From contig NC_041007.1 in NCBI RefSeq assembly GCF_004193775.1, positions 29,910,850-29,974,849 of the forward strand: a stretch of 64,000 nt of DNA. The letters run 5' to 3'. Both the position numbers and the translations under genes were made by a program. The stretch is from Glycine soja. Lineage: Eukaryota > Streptophyta > Magnoliopsida > Fabales > Fabaceae. The first letter of the stretch is position 1, and the number at the start of each line of letters is the position of its first letter. The notes beneath the pieces were generated by a model. That model was not told the DNA's origin and ran no database searches. It was given only the letters and a program-made list of their open reading frames with translations. This document shows positions 11,544-21,858 of the stretch, piece by piece.

Positions 11544-12519
11544 TGATGTAAGCTCCATTGGAGCTTGTAGGCCTAGGATCTTCTTCATCAATGGATTCCT
11601 TTGCTTCTTGGAAGATAAATGGCAGCGGAATGGAGAAGGAAGAGAGAGAGGAGACGCCACTTCAAGGAGAAGATGAGTCTAGAAGAAGCTCACCACCATA
11701 GGAGGCCATGGATAAGAGCTTGGAGGAAGAAGGAGATGAATGAAGGGAGAGGGAGAGAAGAGCACGAAATTTTGTGCTCAAAAGGAGCTCTGAAATCTGA
11801 AGTTAATATTCAAATGATCAAAGTTGAAAAAAATACACACACATGACCTCTATTTATAGCCTAAGTGTCACACAAAATTGGAGGGAAATTCAAATTTCAC
11901 TTGAATTTGAAATTGAATTTGTGGAGCCAAACTTTGGAGCCAAAATTTCACTAATTATGATTAGTGAATTTTAGTTATGGTTCAGCCCACTAATCCAAGA
12001 TCAATTACAAGATTCTCCACTAAGTGTGCTTAGGTGTCATGAGGCATGAAAAGCATGAAGGACATGCACAAAGTGTGACTATATGATGTGGCAATGGGGT
12101 GTAGTAAGCAAATGCTCACCTCCCCCTCTAAAATTTAATTGGATTGGGCTTCTACCAATTCAATTAAATTTATTTCCAACCACACACATCAAATATCCAC
12201 TTAGTGCATGTGAAATTACAAAACTACCCCTAATACAAAAACTAGTCTAGGTGCCCAAAAATACAAGGGCTGAAAAATCCTATATTTCTAGGGTACCCTA
12301 CCTACAATATGGAGCCCTATATACAAGGACCAAATATAATGACATCCTAGTCTAATATGTACAAAGATAATTGGACCCAACCTTGGCCCATGGGCTCAGA
12401 AATCTACCCTAAGGTTCATGAGAACCCTAGGGCCTTCTTCAGCAGCTCTAGCCCAATCTTCTTGGAGCCTCTTGCTCATGGTTCTAGTGATTGGTCCCTT
12501 CCTAGGGAGGATTTCATCA
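11544..12519 (-). repeat. A1 5' LTR
   Basis: The 976-bp partner of 4055-5030 has TGATG...CATCA ends. A TATA box (TATAAATA on the minus strand) lies at 11858-11851 and should drive element transcription. The LTR abuts the PBS on the inside and TSD CTTCA (12520-12524) on the outside. Confidence 0.95.
11851..11858 (-). promoter_or_regulatory. TATA box of A1 5' LTR
   Basis: TATAAATA on the minus strand sits in GGCTATAAATAGAGG. It is conserved in A2 (18277-18284) and, with minor changes, in A3. Confidence 0.75.
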
Positions 12520-12524
12520 CTTCA
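12520..12524 (+). repeat. Target-site duplication CTTCA, right of A1
   Basis: This matches 4050-4054 exactly. The sequence that follows, TCACTAAGCAACC, continues the interrupted O1 repeat. Confidence 0.95.
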
Positions 12525-12549
12525 TCACTAAGCAACCCTATTTTTTTGC

Positions 12550-12557
12550 TTTAAATA
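12550..12557 (+). promoter_or_regulatory. TATA-like box of LTR O1
   Basis: TTTAAATAGGGG occupies the position of TATAAATAGGGG in the 20121 and 62914 LTRs. A GTAAGT donor lies 197 bp downstream. Confidence 0.6.
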
Positions 12558-13183
12558 GGGGAGGGGGGTCGAGTTTAAGGGGTTCAGCATTTCTTGCACT
12601 GAGTTTTCACTTGAGATTAGTGAGGAGAAGAGAAAAAAGGGAAAAAATCCAAGCCGAGGTGCTTCCGAAACGCTTCCAAGATGTTTCCGTAAGCGGTTCC
12701 GTGGAAGTTCTTCGTTTGTTCTTCATCGTTCTTCGATCTTTAACCAGTAAGTTCTCAAATTCAAAGCTTTCAATTCATTCTATGCACCCTCAGTGGTCCA
12801 TTCTTGTTTTGTATGCTTTCATTCGTACTTTGTTTACTTTCGGTATTCTTTTCTTCCATTTTTAACAAGTTTCAACCGATCATTTAAGCCGTTATCTCGT
12901 TTAATAATTGATAAAATTAATTTCAACCGATCATTTGTGTTGTAATCTCGTTTAGTCTCTGTTAAAATAAAATCCAACCGATCATTCATGTCGTAACCTC
13001 AGTTAAATAAAAAAAGAAAAAATAATAATAAAATAATCAAAATATTTGAAAATAATAAAATAATAAAAAAGCCCCAATCAAACATTTTACTTTGAAAGTT
13101 CCTTTAAATGAGTTGATAATAATCAAGTGAAACTAAGGCTAAAATCCACTCACAAATCAAGCTTTGTCCACAAAAAGGTCACT

Positions 13184-13650
13184 TGAAACCGTTTTAAGGT
13201 CCAACGCCTTAAATAGTCCCCTTTGCTTTTATCGTTTAAAATGGACCATTCAAAATTATAAAATCAACACACCGTGTAACTTTACCGCTTTTCGAAGAAT
13301 TATGTAGGTCTGATTTCCTCATCGCAATTGAGGATACATAGGAGTAAAAGCCCCACTTTTGTCGACCCCAAAAGAGATCGTTCAAGGTCCAACGCCTTAA
13401 CGTTTCTCACCCAAAAGAAATCGTTCAAGGTCCAACGCCTTAACGTTTCTCACCTTTCAAAAGAGATCGTTCAAGGTCCAACGCCTTAATGTTTCTCACC
13501 CAAAAGAGATCGTTCAAAGGTCTAACGCCTTAACGGTTCTCTCCCTTCAAAATCGAGAGGTCGTTTCAAGGTCCAACGTCTTAAACAACTCTCTCCCTCC
13601 TTTCAAAAAATCAAAAGATCATTTAAAGGATCAACTCCTTAAACGACTTC
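13184..13650 (+). repeat. Minisatellite of short hairpin units in LTR O1
   Basis: The motif AAGGTCCAACGCCTTAA, or variants of it, occurs seven times between 13196 and 13645, mostly 40-55 bp apart. The units are separated by GAGATCGTTC and TTTCTC elements. Each unit can fold as a small stem-loop (TTAAGG/CCTTAA with loop TCCAACG). Other Ogre LTRs in the window carry three to five copies. Confidence 0.75.
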
Positions 13651-13974
13651 TGTTCGGTTAAAATCGATCTTGTGAAAAAAGATCAAAACAACTTAACCAA
13701 GGTTTAGTTCCGTAACAACTACGTAGGTCTGATTTCCTCATCGCAATTGAGGATACGTAGGAGCGAGGGAAACACCCTTGTCGACCACAAAATAGTAAAA
13801 AACATAAAAAGGCAAGAAAAAACATAAAAAGGGAAATACTTAGTTTTGAAGTCATGATTTGCACACTTGATTAGAGGCTGTCGTCCCTTGTGACAGACAC
13901 GTGGGGTGCTAATACCTTTCCCGTGCGTAAAAACAACTCCCAAACCTTTCATACTTAAAGTTCGTAGACACACT

Positions 13975-14151
13975 GACAGATGCCCAGGCGAGCTGGGTTG
14001 CTTCCTCCATAAGCAACCCTGCTTCGAAACTATTCGGGATGGCCTAAATTTAAAAATTTGAAAATTGCTATTTGCACCTCCCATCTTGATAAGTTCACCC
14101 CCTTCTTTCATAACTTATGGAAATGTTACGGAAGCCTTACGGAAGCATATA
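13975..14151 (-). repeat. Inverted Ogre LTR O2, U3 fragment (left part)
   Basis: Read on the minus strand it resembles Ogre U3: GTTACG-like motifs, GGGGGTGAACTTATCAAG, GGTGCAAATAGC, then GAAGCAACCCAGCTCGCCTGGGC. It joins LTR O1 head-on at about 13974. It ends with ATATA (14147-14151), which matches the flank to the right of A2. It is therefore the left half of an inverted LTR into which A2 inserted. Confidence 0.65.
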
Positions 14152-14160
14152 GGACTTGAC
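14152..14160 (+). other. 9-bp filler at the A2 deletion junction
   Basis: GGACTTGAC separates the presumed target duplication ATATA from the point where A2 sequence begins. It matches neither side. It looks like filler DNA left by end-joining when the 5' part of A2 was deleted. Confidence 0.5.
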
Positions 14161-14162
14161 TT

Positions 14163-17100
14163 TAGTGGAAGTGAAGATGAAGTAAGGGGTGAAGAGTCTA
14201 GTGAGGAAGTCTACCCTCATGAAGAAGGTGACCTCTTAATGGTTAGAAGGCTCCTTGGAGGTCAATCTTGTGATTTATCTCAATCCCAAAGAGAGAACAT
14301 CTTTCATACAAGATGCAAAATTTTAGATAAAACTTGTTCTCTCATTGTGGATAGTGGATCTTGTTGCAATTGTTGTAGCACAAGATTAGTTTCCAAGTTG
14401 AACCTCACTATCATTCCCCACCCAAAACCTTATAAACTTCAATGGCTCAATGAGCAAGGGGAAATGATAGTTAACCAATAAGTGAAGGTACCTTTCTCCA
14501 TTGGGACATATAAGGATGAAGTTAATTGTGATATAGTTCCCATGGAGGCAAGACATATTCTTTTAGGAAGGCCGTGGCAATTTGATAGGAAGATCATTTA
14601 TAATGGCCTAACTAATGAGATTAGCCTCACCCATCTTGGCACTAAATTTGTGTTGCATCCTCAAACACCTTCACAGGTGGCCAAAGATCAACTAACTATG
14701 AAAGATAAGAGGGATGAGGAAGAAAAATTAGAAAAACAAAAGAAAAAGAAGGATAGTAAGGTCTTGTCTTCAAAGGCCAGGGGGAAGGAAAAAGAGGGAA
14801 AGGATTCCTCCAAGAAGATTGTTAAGAAGGAAAATCATTTTGCAACAAAAGGTGATATTAAAAGAGCACTCCTTCTTAAACAATCTTTCTACCTTCTCCT
14901 ATCAAGGGAAACATCCCTTAGCACTGCCACAATTCCTACATTTGAGACCTTACCCCCAAAGGTCCAAGAACTCTTACATGAATTTGGTGATATATTTCCC
15001 AAAGAGATACCCCCTGGGCTACCTCCTTTAAGGGGAATAGAACACCAAATAGATTTAGTCCCAGGAGCAAGCCTTCCTAATAGGCCAGCCTATAGGACTA
15101 ACCCTCAGGAGACTAAGGAGATAGAGTCTCAGGTTAAAGAATTGTTGGAGAAGGGCTGGGTCCAAGAGAGCCTAAGCCCATGTGCTGTGCCAGTGTTGTT
15201 GGTGCCCAAAAAGGATGGTACGTGGAGAATGTGTACAGATTGCAGGGCCATCAACAACATCACTGTAAAGTATAGGCACCCCATTCCTAGACTTGATGAT
15301 CTGCTTGATGAGTTGCATGGTGCCAATATCTTTTCAAAAATTGATCTTAAAAGTGGTTATCACCAAATCAGGATGAAAAAGGGTGATGAGTGGAAAACTG
15401 CTTTCAAGACCAAGTTTGGTTTGTATGAATGGCTAGTGATGCCTTTTGGGCTCACTAATGCACCAAGCACCTTTATGAGGCTTATGCATCATGTCTTAAG
15501 GGATTTCATAGGTAGATTTGTAGTTGTTTATTTTGATGATATTTTAGTGTATAGTAGGAGCCTAGATTTTCACTTAGGACATCTCAGACAAGTTCTTTCA
15601 GTCCTTAGGAAAAACACCCTCTATGCAAATATAGAGAAGTGTACCTTTTGTGTAGATAATATAGTTTTCTTAGGTTTTGTAGTTGGTAGAAATGGGGTCC
15701 AAGTGGACCCTGAGAAAATCAAGGCCATCCAAGAATGGCCCACCCCAAAAAGTGTGGGAGATATTAGGAGCTTCCATGGGTTAGCAAGCTTCTATAGAAG
15801 GTTCGTTCCTAATTTCTCTACAATTGCATCACCTCTCAATGAGCTGGTGAAGAAGAATGTGGCATTTACCTGGGGTGAAAAACAAGAGCAAGCCTTTGCT
15901 TTGCTCAAAGAAAAGCTTACTAAGGCACCTGTTCTAGCTCTTCCTGACTTTTCTAAAACTTTTGAGCTAGAATGTGATGCCTCTGGAGTGGGAGTTGGAG
16001 CTGTATTGTTACAAGGTGGGCACCCTATTGCTTATTTTAGTGAAAAACTTCATAGTGCCACCCTCAACTACCCCACCTATGATAAAGAGCTTTATGCCTT
16101 AATAAGAGCCCTCCAAACTTGGGAACATTACCTTGTTTCCAAGGAATTTGTCATTCATAGTGATCATCAATCACTTAAGTACATTAGAGGGCAAAGCAAG
16201 TTAAACAAGAGGCATGCAAAATGGGTAGAGTACCTAGAGCAATTTCCATATGTTATCAAATACAAAAAGGGAAAAACAAATGTGGTAGCTGATGCCCTCT
16301 CTAGGAGACACACATTGTTTTGCTCCCTAGGAGCTCAAATTTTAGGATTTGATAATATTAGGGACTTGTATGCTTTAGATGAACATTTCCCTCCCATTTA
16401 TGAGAGTTGTGGGAAAAAGGCCCAAGATGGATTCTATTTGGCTGAGGGGTATTTGTTCAAAGAGGGAAAGCTTTGCATACCCCAAGGATCCATTAGGAAA
16501 TTACTTGTGAAAGAGAGCCATGAGGGTGGGCTCATGGGCCACTTTGGGATAGACAAGACCCTTGTCTTACTCAAAGAAAAGTTTTATTGGCCCCATATGA
16601 AGAAAGATGTCCATAAGCATTGCACTAGGTGTGTGGCTTGTTTACAAGCCAAGTCTAGGGTGATGCCTCATGGGCTATACACACCCTTACCCATCCCATC
16701 TGCACCTTGGGTAGACATTAGTATGGACTTTGTCCTTGGGCTTCCTAGAACCCAAAGAGGTGTAGACTCTATCTTTGTGGTGGTGGATAGGTTTAGCAAG
16801 ATGGCACACTTTATACCATGCCACAAGGTGGATGATGCTTCCCACATCTCAAAACTCTTTTTCAGGGAAGTTGTGAGACTCCATGGTTTGCCTAGGACCA
16901 TTGTGTCAGATAGAGATGCTAAGTTCCTTAGCCACTTCTGGAAAACCTTATGGGCTAAGTTAGGAACTAAACTTCTTTTCTCTACCACTTGTCATCCACA
17001 AACTGATGGGCAAACAGAGGTAGTGAATAGGTCTTTATCCACCCTTTTAAGGGCTCTTCTGAAAGGCAACCATAAGTCTTGGGATGAGTATCTTCCTCAT

Positions 17101-17739
17101 GTAGAATTTGCCTACAACAGGGGGGTTCATAGAACCACCAAGCAGTCCCCTTTTGAGGTTGTCTATGGGTTTAATCCCCTAACACCGTTAGACCTCATTC
17201 CCCTCCCACTGGACACTTCTTTTATACATAAAGAAGGGGAATCTAGGTCAGAATTTGTAAAGAAGATGCATGAGAGGGTTAAGAACCAAATAGAGAACCA
17301 AACAAAGGTGTATTCAACTAAAGGCAATAGAGGAAGAAAAGAGCTAGTTCTTAATGAGGGTGACTGGGTTTGGCTCCATCTTAGGAAGGATAGATTCCCT
17401 ACTAAAAGGAAATCCAAGCTTAGCCCTAGAGGGGATGGACCTTTTCAGGTTTTGGAGAGGATCAATAACAATGCCTATAGGTTGGACCTCCCAGAAGAGT
17501 ATGGAGTCAGCACCACTTTTAACATTTCTGATTTAACTCCTTTTGCAGGTGGAGCTGATATTGAGGAGGAGGAACTAACAGATTTGAGGTCAAATCCTCT
17601 TCAAGGGGAAGGGGATGATGCAATCCTCCCTAGGAAGGGACCAATCACTAGAACCATGAGCAAGAGGCTCCAAGAAGATTGGGCTAGAGCTGCTGAAGAA
17701 GGCCCTAGGGTTCTCATGAACCTTAGGGTAGATTTCTGA
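14163..17739 (+). pseudogene. A2 gag-pol, partial, one nonsense codon
   Basis: The frame enters at the acidic segment before protease ([15 protein letters not shown]). A TAA at 14479-14481 replaces a CAA Gln codon of A1, between NQ and VKVPFSIG. From 14482 the frame is open for 1,085 codons. It covers RT (YFDDIL near 15530-15546), RNase H ([15 protein letters not shown]), the integrase HHCC finger, DDE residues ([27 protein letters not shown]) and the [18 protein letters not shown] module. It keeps the Lys codon that is a stop in A1 and ends at 17739 inside the 3' LTR. The protease and N-terminal gag are separated from RT by the stop. Confidence 0.9.
17602..17615 (+). promoter_or_regulatory. 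A2 polypurine tract
   Basis: AAGGGGAAGGGGA directly precedes the LTR start TGATGCAATCC at 17616. It is also coding (QGEGDD). Confidence 0.85.
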
Positions 17740-18591
17740 GCCCATGGGCCAAGGTTGGGTCCAATTATCTTTGTACATATTAGACTAGGATGTCATTATA
17801 TTTGGTCCTTGTATATAGGGCTCCATATTGTAGGTAGGGTACCCTAGAAATATAGGATTTTTCAGCCCTTGTATTTTTGGGCACCTAGACTAGTTTTTGT
17901 ATTAGGGGTAGTTTTGTAATTTTACATGCACTAAGTGGATATTTGATGTGTGTGGTTGGAAATAAATTTAATTGAATTGGTAGAAGCCCAATCCAATTAA
18001 ATTTTAGAGGGGGAGGTGAGCATTTGCTTACTACACCCCATTGCCACATCATATAGTCACACTTTGTGCATGTCCTTCATGCTTTTCATGCCTCATGACA
18101 CCTAAGCACACTTAGTGGAGAATCTTGTAATTGATCTTGGATTAGTGGGCTGAACCATAACTAAAATTCACTAATCATAATTAGTGAAATTTTGGCTCCA
18201 AAGTTTGGCTCCACAAATTCAATTTCAAATTCAAGTGAAATTTGAATTTCCCTCCAATTTTGTGTGACACTTAGGCTATAAATAGAGGTCATGTGTGTGT
18301 ATTTTTTTCAACTTTGATCATTTGAATATTAACTTCAGATTTCAGAGCTCCTTTTGAGCACAAAATTTCGTGCTCTTCTCTCCCTCTCCCTTCATTCATC
18401 TCCTTCTTCCTCCAAGCTCTTATCCATGGCCTCCTATGGTGGTGAGCTTCTTCTAGACTCATCTTCTCCTTGAAGTGGCGTCTCCTCTCTCTCTTCCTTC
18501 TCCATTCCGCTGCCATTTATCTTCCAAGAAGCAAAGGAATCCATTGATGAAGAAGATCCTAGGCCTACAAGCTCCAATGGAGCTTGCATCA
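17616..18591 (+). repeat. A2 3' LTR
   Basis: The 976-bp repeat runs TGATGCAATCC ... GCTTGCATCA. It is the same length as both A1 LTRs, with TATA at 18277-18284. The gag-pol stop at 17739 lies 124 bp inside. Confidence 0.95.
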
Positions 18592-18596
18592 ATATA
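18592..18596 (+). repeat. Presumed target-site duplication ATATA, right of A2
   Basis: ATATA follows the A2 LTR end. The same five bases occur at 14147-14151, separated from A2 by 9 bp of filler. Joining the two sides gives a continuous inverted Ogre U3. Confidence 0.65.
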
Positions 18597-18899
18597 CCCC
18601 TCTTTTGTGTTTTTCTGTTGATTTCCTTCCGAAACATTACAGAACCTTATGGATTACGTTACGACACCTGTTTTCTTTCTGGAATGCTGCGAAACTTTAC
18701 GGATTATGCAACAATGCCCTTTTTGACTTCCGAAATGTTGCGAAACTTTACGGATTGTGCAACAATGCTTCCTTTCGACTTCCGACATGTTGCAGAACTT
18801 CACGGATTTCCTAACGATGGGTGTTAAGTACCTCGAGGCGGTCAAGTGAAGGTTGCATGCCACCAAACAATGGTCTCCGAACGAAATTAGGGCATGACA
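18597..18899 (-). repeat. Inverted Ogre LTR O2, 5' end (right part)
   Basis: On the minus strand it starts TGTCATGCCCTAATTTCG at 18899, the Ogre LTR terminus. It continues through GGTGGCATGCAACCTTC and three copies of a CCGTAAAGTTTCGCAACAT-type repeat. It breaks at the A2 insertion. Confidence 0.8.
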
Positions 18900-19027
18900 C
18901 CCATGTTTCGTTTTTCTTAACATTTTCCTCAAATAAATGTTGGTGGCGACTCCGCACGTTTTCCTCCCTTGGAAGATGCACCTGTGAGCCTTCATGTCAC
19001 CCTCCCGCCGAAGGGTAGGTTGCGATA
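18900..19027 (+). repeat. LTR tail of a Tat/Ogre-lineage element (T1)
   Basis: It is similar to 21700-21837: TTTTCCTCAAATAAATGTTGG, TGGCGACTCCGCACGTTTTCC, CCCTCCCGCCGAAGGGTAG, ending TTGCGATA before a PBS. Only the last 130 bp of the LTR survive. The inverted LTR O2 replaces the rest. Confidence 0.75.
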
Positions 19028-19028
19028 G

Positions 19029-19048
19029 TTGGCGACTTCATTGGGGAC
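19029..19048 (+). promoter_or_regulatory. Primer-binding site of T1 (tRNA-Arg type)
   Basis: TTGGCGACTTCATTGGGGAC aligns with the intact Ogre PBS at 21839-21858 with three mismatches. Ogre elements are known to use an Arg tRNA primer. Confidence 0.75.
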
Positions 19049-20120
19049 TATTTTAAGAGAGTTAGGCCTCCTAATCTTGTGCAATATCATGACTTTCCCT
19101 TTTGTCGATTTCCCTTTATTTCTCTTATGTTCTTGTGCATAACTCTTTGATGCTTTAGTGTGTTTTTTAAATGTATGCATGAGATAGATATTTATTCATT
19201 TGATACAAATAAACACCAACACCTTTTTGCACACACGGTGAGTTGAAAACAAAAAGGGCCCTATACCCGGGTCTGTGGGAACGTAGGAAGTGGAGGTGAA
19301 TTTGTGATCATGCTAAGTCTTCGACTTGCTTGATGACAGTGAAACCTCATCTAGAGTTTTTCTCTTTGATGATATGTTGTCGCTGGTGGCCCCTATCGCC
19401 ACAACGTTGATGTCAAAAGGAATGATATCTCTAGAAACCATGAGAGAAATATAACCGCCTTGGGAGTTATCACTAAAAGCCTTTTTAGTTCCTCCCATTT
19501 GGTTCCTAAAATAAGGGCACATAGCGAACACAATGGACATCAACGTTGATTTCATCATGCATCTCTTCATGGCATCACAATGGACATATCATTCTCACAT
19601 TTGTCATTTATCATATTCATGCATTTCATTTTGCATGAATCACTGCATTACCACACATCGGCATTTAGCATACTCTTTTGTTCTCACAACTGCATACATT
19701 CTATTGCATGTCTTGTTCACTCATGCATGACCTTTGCATTTTTCTCTGCAAAAAAAGGGGAAAACAAAACAAGAGATATAGATAACAAAAAACAATAACA
19801 AAAGAACAAAAAGAAAGTCACACCACATTCTTAGTTGCATGTGTTGGGTACCACGATAATGGCTATAAACCAACCATGTTGGGATTATACGCTCATTTCT
19901 AAAAAAATAAAAAAATGGTTGAAAATCATGTCAACGTGGTACCTAATGCATGGTTAACTAGGAAAGTGATTTTTCCTAGGGCATCTCATGTCAATCTCAT
20001 AATTGCATTTGTCATGCATAGCATAAGTATGCTCGAGTGATTCATCTCTATGAGATGTTGTTCGAGTATTGCTAATCAAAATTATTTTCCTTGGATTATG
20101 GGGTTGAACCAAACACATGT
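19049..20120 (+). other. T1 leader, noncoding
   Basis: 19049-19533 is similar to the Ogre leader at 21859-22345, with GTGAGTTGAAAA, GGGCCCTATACCCGGGTC and CTCATCTAGAGTTTTTCTC in order. 19534-20120 differs and is AT-rich with many GCAT/CATG motifs. It is probably the leader of a related Tat family. The Ogre element inserts at its end. Confidence 0.6.
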
Positions 20121-20544
20121 TGTCATACCCTAATTTCGTCAAGGGACCATTTGTTTGGTGGCATGCAACCTTCGCTTGACCGCTTCGAGGTACTTAACAC
20201 CCATCATTAGGCAATCTGTGAAGTTTCGCGACATGTTGGGAGTCAAAAGGAAGCATTGTGGCGCAATCCGTAAAGTTCTGTAACATTCCAGAAGTCAAAG
20301 AGGGGATGGTTGCGTAATCCGTAAAGTTTCATGACATTACGAAAAGAAAACAAGTATCGTTACGTAATCTGTAAAGTTCCGTAACGTTACGGAAAAAAAT
20401 CAGGAAAAAAGGCAAAAGAGGGGGTGTATTTAGTAAACAGGGGTGCGCAAATAGCAACCAAGCCCACTTGGACCTTCCAGGGTGTTCCCACAGAAGGCGG
20501 TGCCTTCTGGTGAGCTGGGCGACAACCACCTCCCTCTTTTCCCC

Positions 20545-20552
20545 TATAAATA
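20545..20552 (+). promoter_or_regulatory. TATA box of Ogre 5' LTR
   Basis: TATAAATA sits in CCCCTATAAATAGGGG, itself a near-palindrome. It is conserved at 63421 and, modified, at 12550. It is absent from the 3' LTR of this element. Confidence 0.8.
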
Positions 20553-20739
20553 GGGGAAAGAGGGCAGAGCAAATTTGTTCAACCCTCCTGGTATCTAGGA
20601 TTCACTTGAAAATAGTGGAAAAAATTGTTTTCGTGAAGAAATCCAAGCCGAGGCGCATCCGTAACACTTCCGAGATGTTTCCATGGGCGATTTCGTGAAG
20701 GTTTTCCATCGTTCTTCGTTGTTCTTCGGTCTTCAACCG

Positions 20740-20745
20740 GTAAGT
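20740..20745 (+). promoter_or_regulatory. Conserved splice-donor consensus in Ogre LTR
   Basis: CAACCGGTAAGTTCC has the GTAAGT consensus 195 bp after the TATA box. Equivalent sites occur at 12747, 39126, 39901 and 63628. This suggests that LTR-initiated RNA could be spliced from a short leader exon. It is inferred from the motif only. Confidence 0.5.
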
Positions 20746-21838
20746 TCCCGAAATCGAACCTTTCAATTCATTCTATGTGCCCTTAGTGGTCCCCACTTGT
20801 TTCGCGTGCTTTTATTTTTATTTCGTTTGCTTTCCGTACCCCCTTTTGACGTGCTCTAACCATTTATTTAAGTCATTTTCTCGCCTAATCAAAAATAAAA
20901 TAAATTTCCACCGATCATTTGAGTTGTAATATCTTTTAATCTCTGTTAGAATAAAATCTGACCGATCTTTCACGCCATAACCACGTTTAAAACCAAAAAG
21001 AGTCAAAATAATAATATAATAATAAAAAAATATCTTTAAATAAAAAATCAAAAAAATCAATCGGACATTTTTCTTTGAGATTTTTCTTAATTGAATTGAC
21101 TAATAACCAAAGTGAAACTAAGGCTAAAATCAACTCACAAATCAAGCTTTTGTCATTAAAAATCACCTAAAAACCATTTTAAGGTCCAACGCCTTGAAAT
21201 GGTCCTCTTTGCTTTTATTGGTTAAACATGGACTTTTGAAAGCCTAAAATCAACACATAACTTTGTCACCTCTTTCAAAAAACCAAGAGATCATTAATGG
21301 TCCAATGCCTTAATGTTTTTCTCTCCTTTCAAAAGAATCAAAAGATCGTTTAATGGTCCAATGCCTTAAATGACCTTTTATTCAGTCGAAATATATCTTG
21401 CAAAAAAAGGATAAAAACAACTTAACCAACGTTTAGTTCTCAAAGAACTACGTAGGTCTAATTTCCTTATCATAATTGAGGAATATGTAGGAGCAAGGGA
21501 AACACCCTTGTCGACCACAAAAAGATAAAAAATACAAAAGGAATAAAAAGATATAAAAAACATAAAAGGGAAAATTAAACAAATTGAAGTCATATTTGCA
21601 CACTTGATTAAAGGCTGCCGTCCCTTGTGACAGACGTGTGGGGTGCTAATACCTTCCCCGTGCATAAATACAACTCCCGAACCTTTCACACTTAAAGTTC
21701 GTAGACCACACCTTTTTCGGTTTTTCCGACATTTTCCTCGAATAAACATTGGTGGCGACCCGCGCATTTTCCTTTCTTGGAAGACGCCGCACCCGTGAGT
21801 CTCGCGTCGCCCTCCCGCCGAAGGGTAGTTTGCGACAG

Positions 21839-21858
21839 TTGGCGACTCTGCTGGGGAC
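21839..21858 (+). promoter_or_regulatory. Ogre primer-binding site (tRNA-Arg type)
   Basis: TTGGCGACTCTGCTGGGGAC follows the LTR end after one base. It matches the PBS type reported for Ogre elements, which is complementary to the 3' end of an Arg tRNA. Confidence 0.85.

Larger units (their letters stand above)
4055..12519 (-). mobile_element. Element A1: nearly intact Ty3/gypsy retrotransposon (probable CRM clade)
   Basis: The element is 8,465 bp long on the minus strand. It has two 976-bp LTRs that differ at only three positions by eye, and perfect CTTCA target duplications. A tRNA-iMet-like PBS and a purine tract (AAGGGGAAGGGGA) next to the 3' LTR are present. One gag-pol frame covers Gag, CCHC knuckle, protease, RT, RNase H and integrase. 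The integrase ends in a [19 protein letters not shown] module and the ORF runs into the 3' LTR. Integrase and gag resemble plant CRM chromoviruses as I know them; clade assignment is an inference. One nonsense codon (5258-5260) is the only coding lesion I found. Confidence 0.92.
12525..13974 (+). repeat. Ogre-type LTR O1, right part
   Basis: The LTR resumes after A1. A TATA-like TTTAAATA lies at 12550-12557 and a GTAAGT splice-donor consensus at 12747-12752. The stem-loop CTACGTA..TCCTCA/TGAGGA..ACGTAG type occurs twice (about 13302-13345 and 13720-13762). The GACAGACACGTGGGGTGCTA segment typical of these LTRs follows near 13890. Similarity to the other LTRs stops near 13974, before the expected LTR end and PBS. 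The LTR is therefore 3'-truncated, joined to an inverted LTR fragment. Confidence 0.8.
14161..18591 (+). mobile_element. Element A2: 5'-truncated sister of A1
   Basis: This plus-strand copy of the A1 family starts inside gag, just after the zinc-knuckle region. It runs through protease, RT, RNase H and integrase to a complete 976-bp 3' LTR. The 5' LTR, PBS, leader and N-terminal gag (about 4.0 kb) are missing. From 14163 to 18591 it is colinear with A1 8483-4055, and both spans are exactly 4,429 bp. The protein differs from A1 at only a handful of residues, so the two are recent relatives. It can no longer transpose on its own. Confidence 0.92.
20121..21837 (+). repeat. Ogre 5' LTR
   Basis: The 1,717-bp LTR runs TGTCATACCC ... 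TTTGCGACA. U3 holds repeated CCGTAAAGTTCCGTAAC-type motifs. TATAAATA is at 20545-20552 and the GTAAGT donor at 20740-20745. AAGGTCCAACGCCTT hairpins and the CTACGTAGGTCT stem-loop (about 21448-21492) follow. The PBS comes directly after. Confidence 0.85.
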
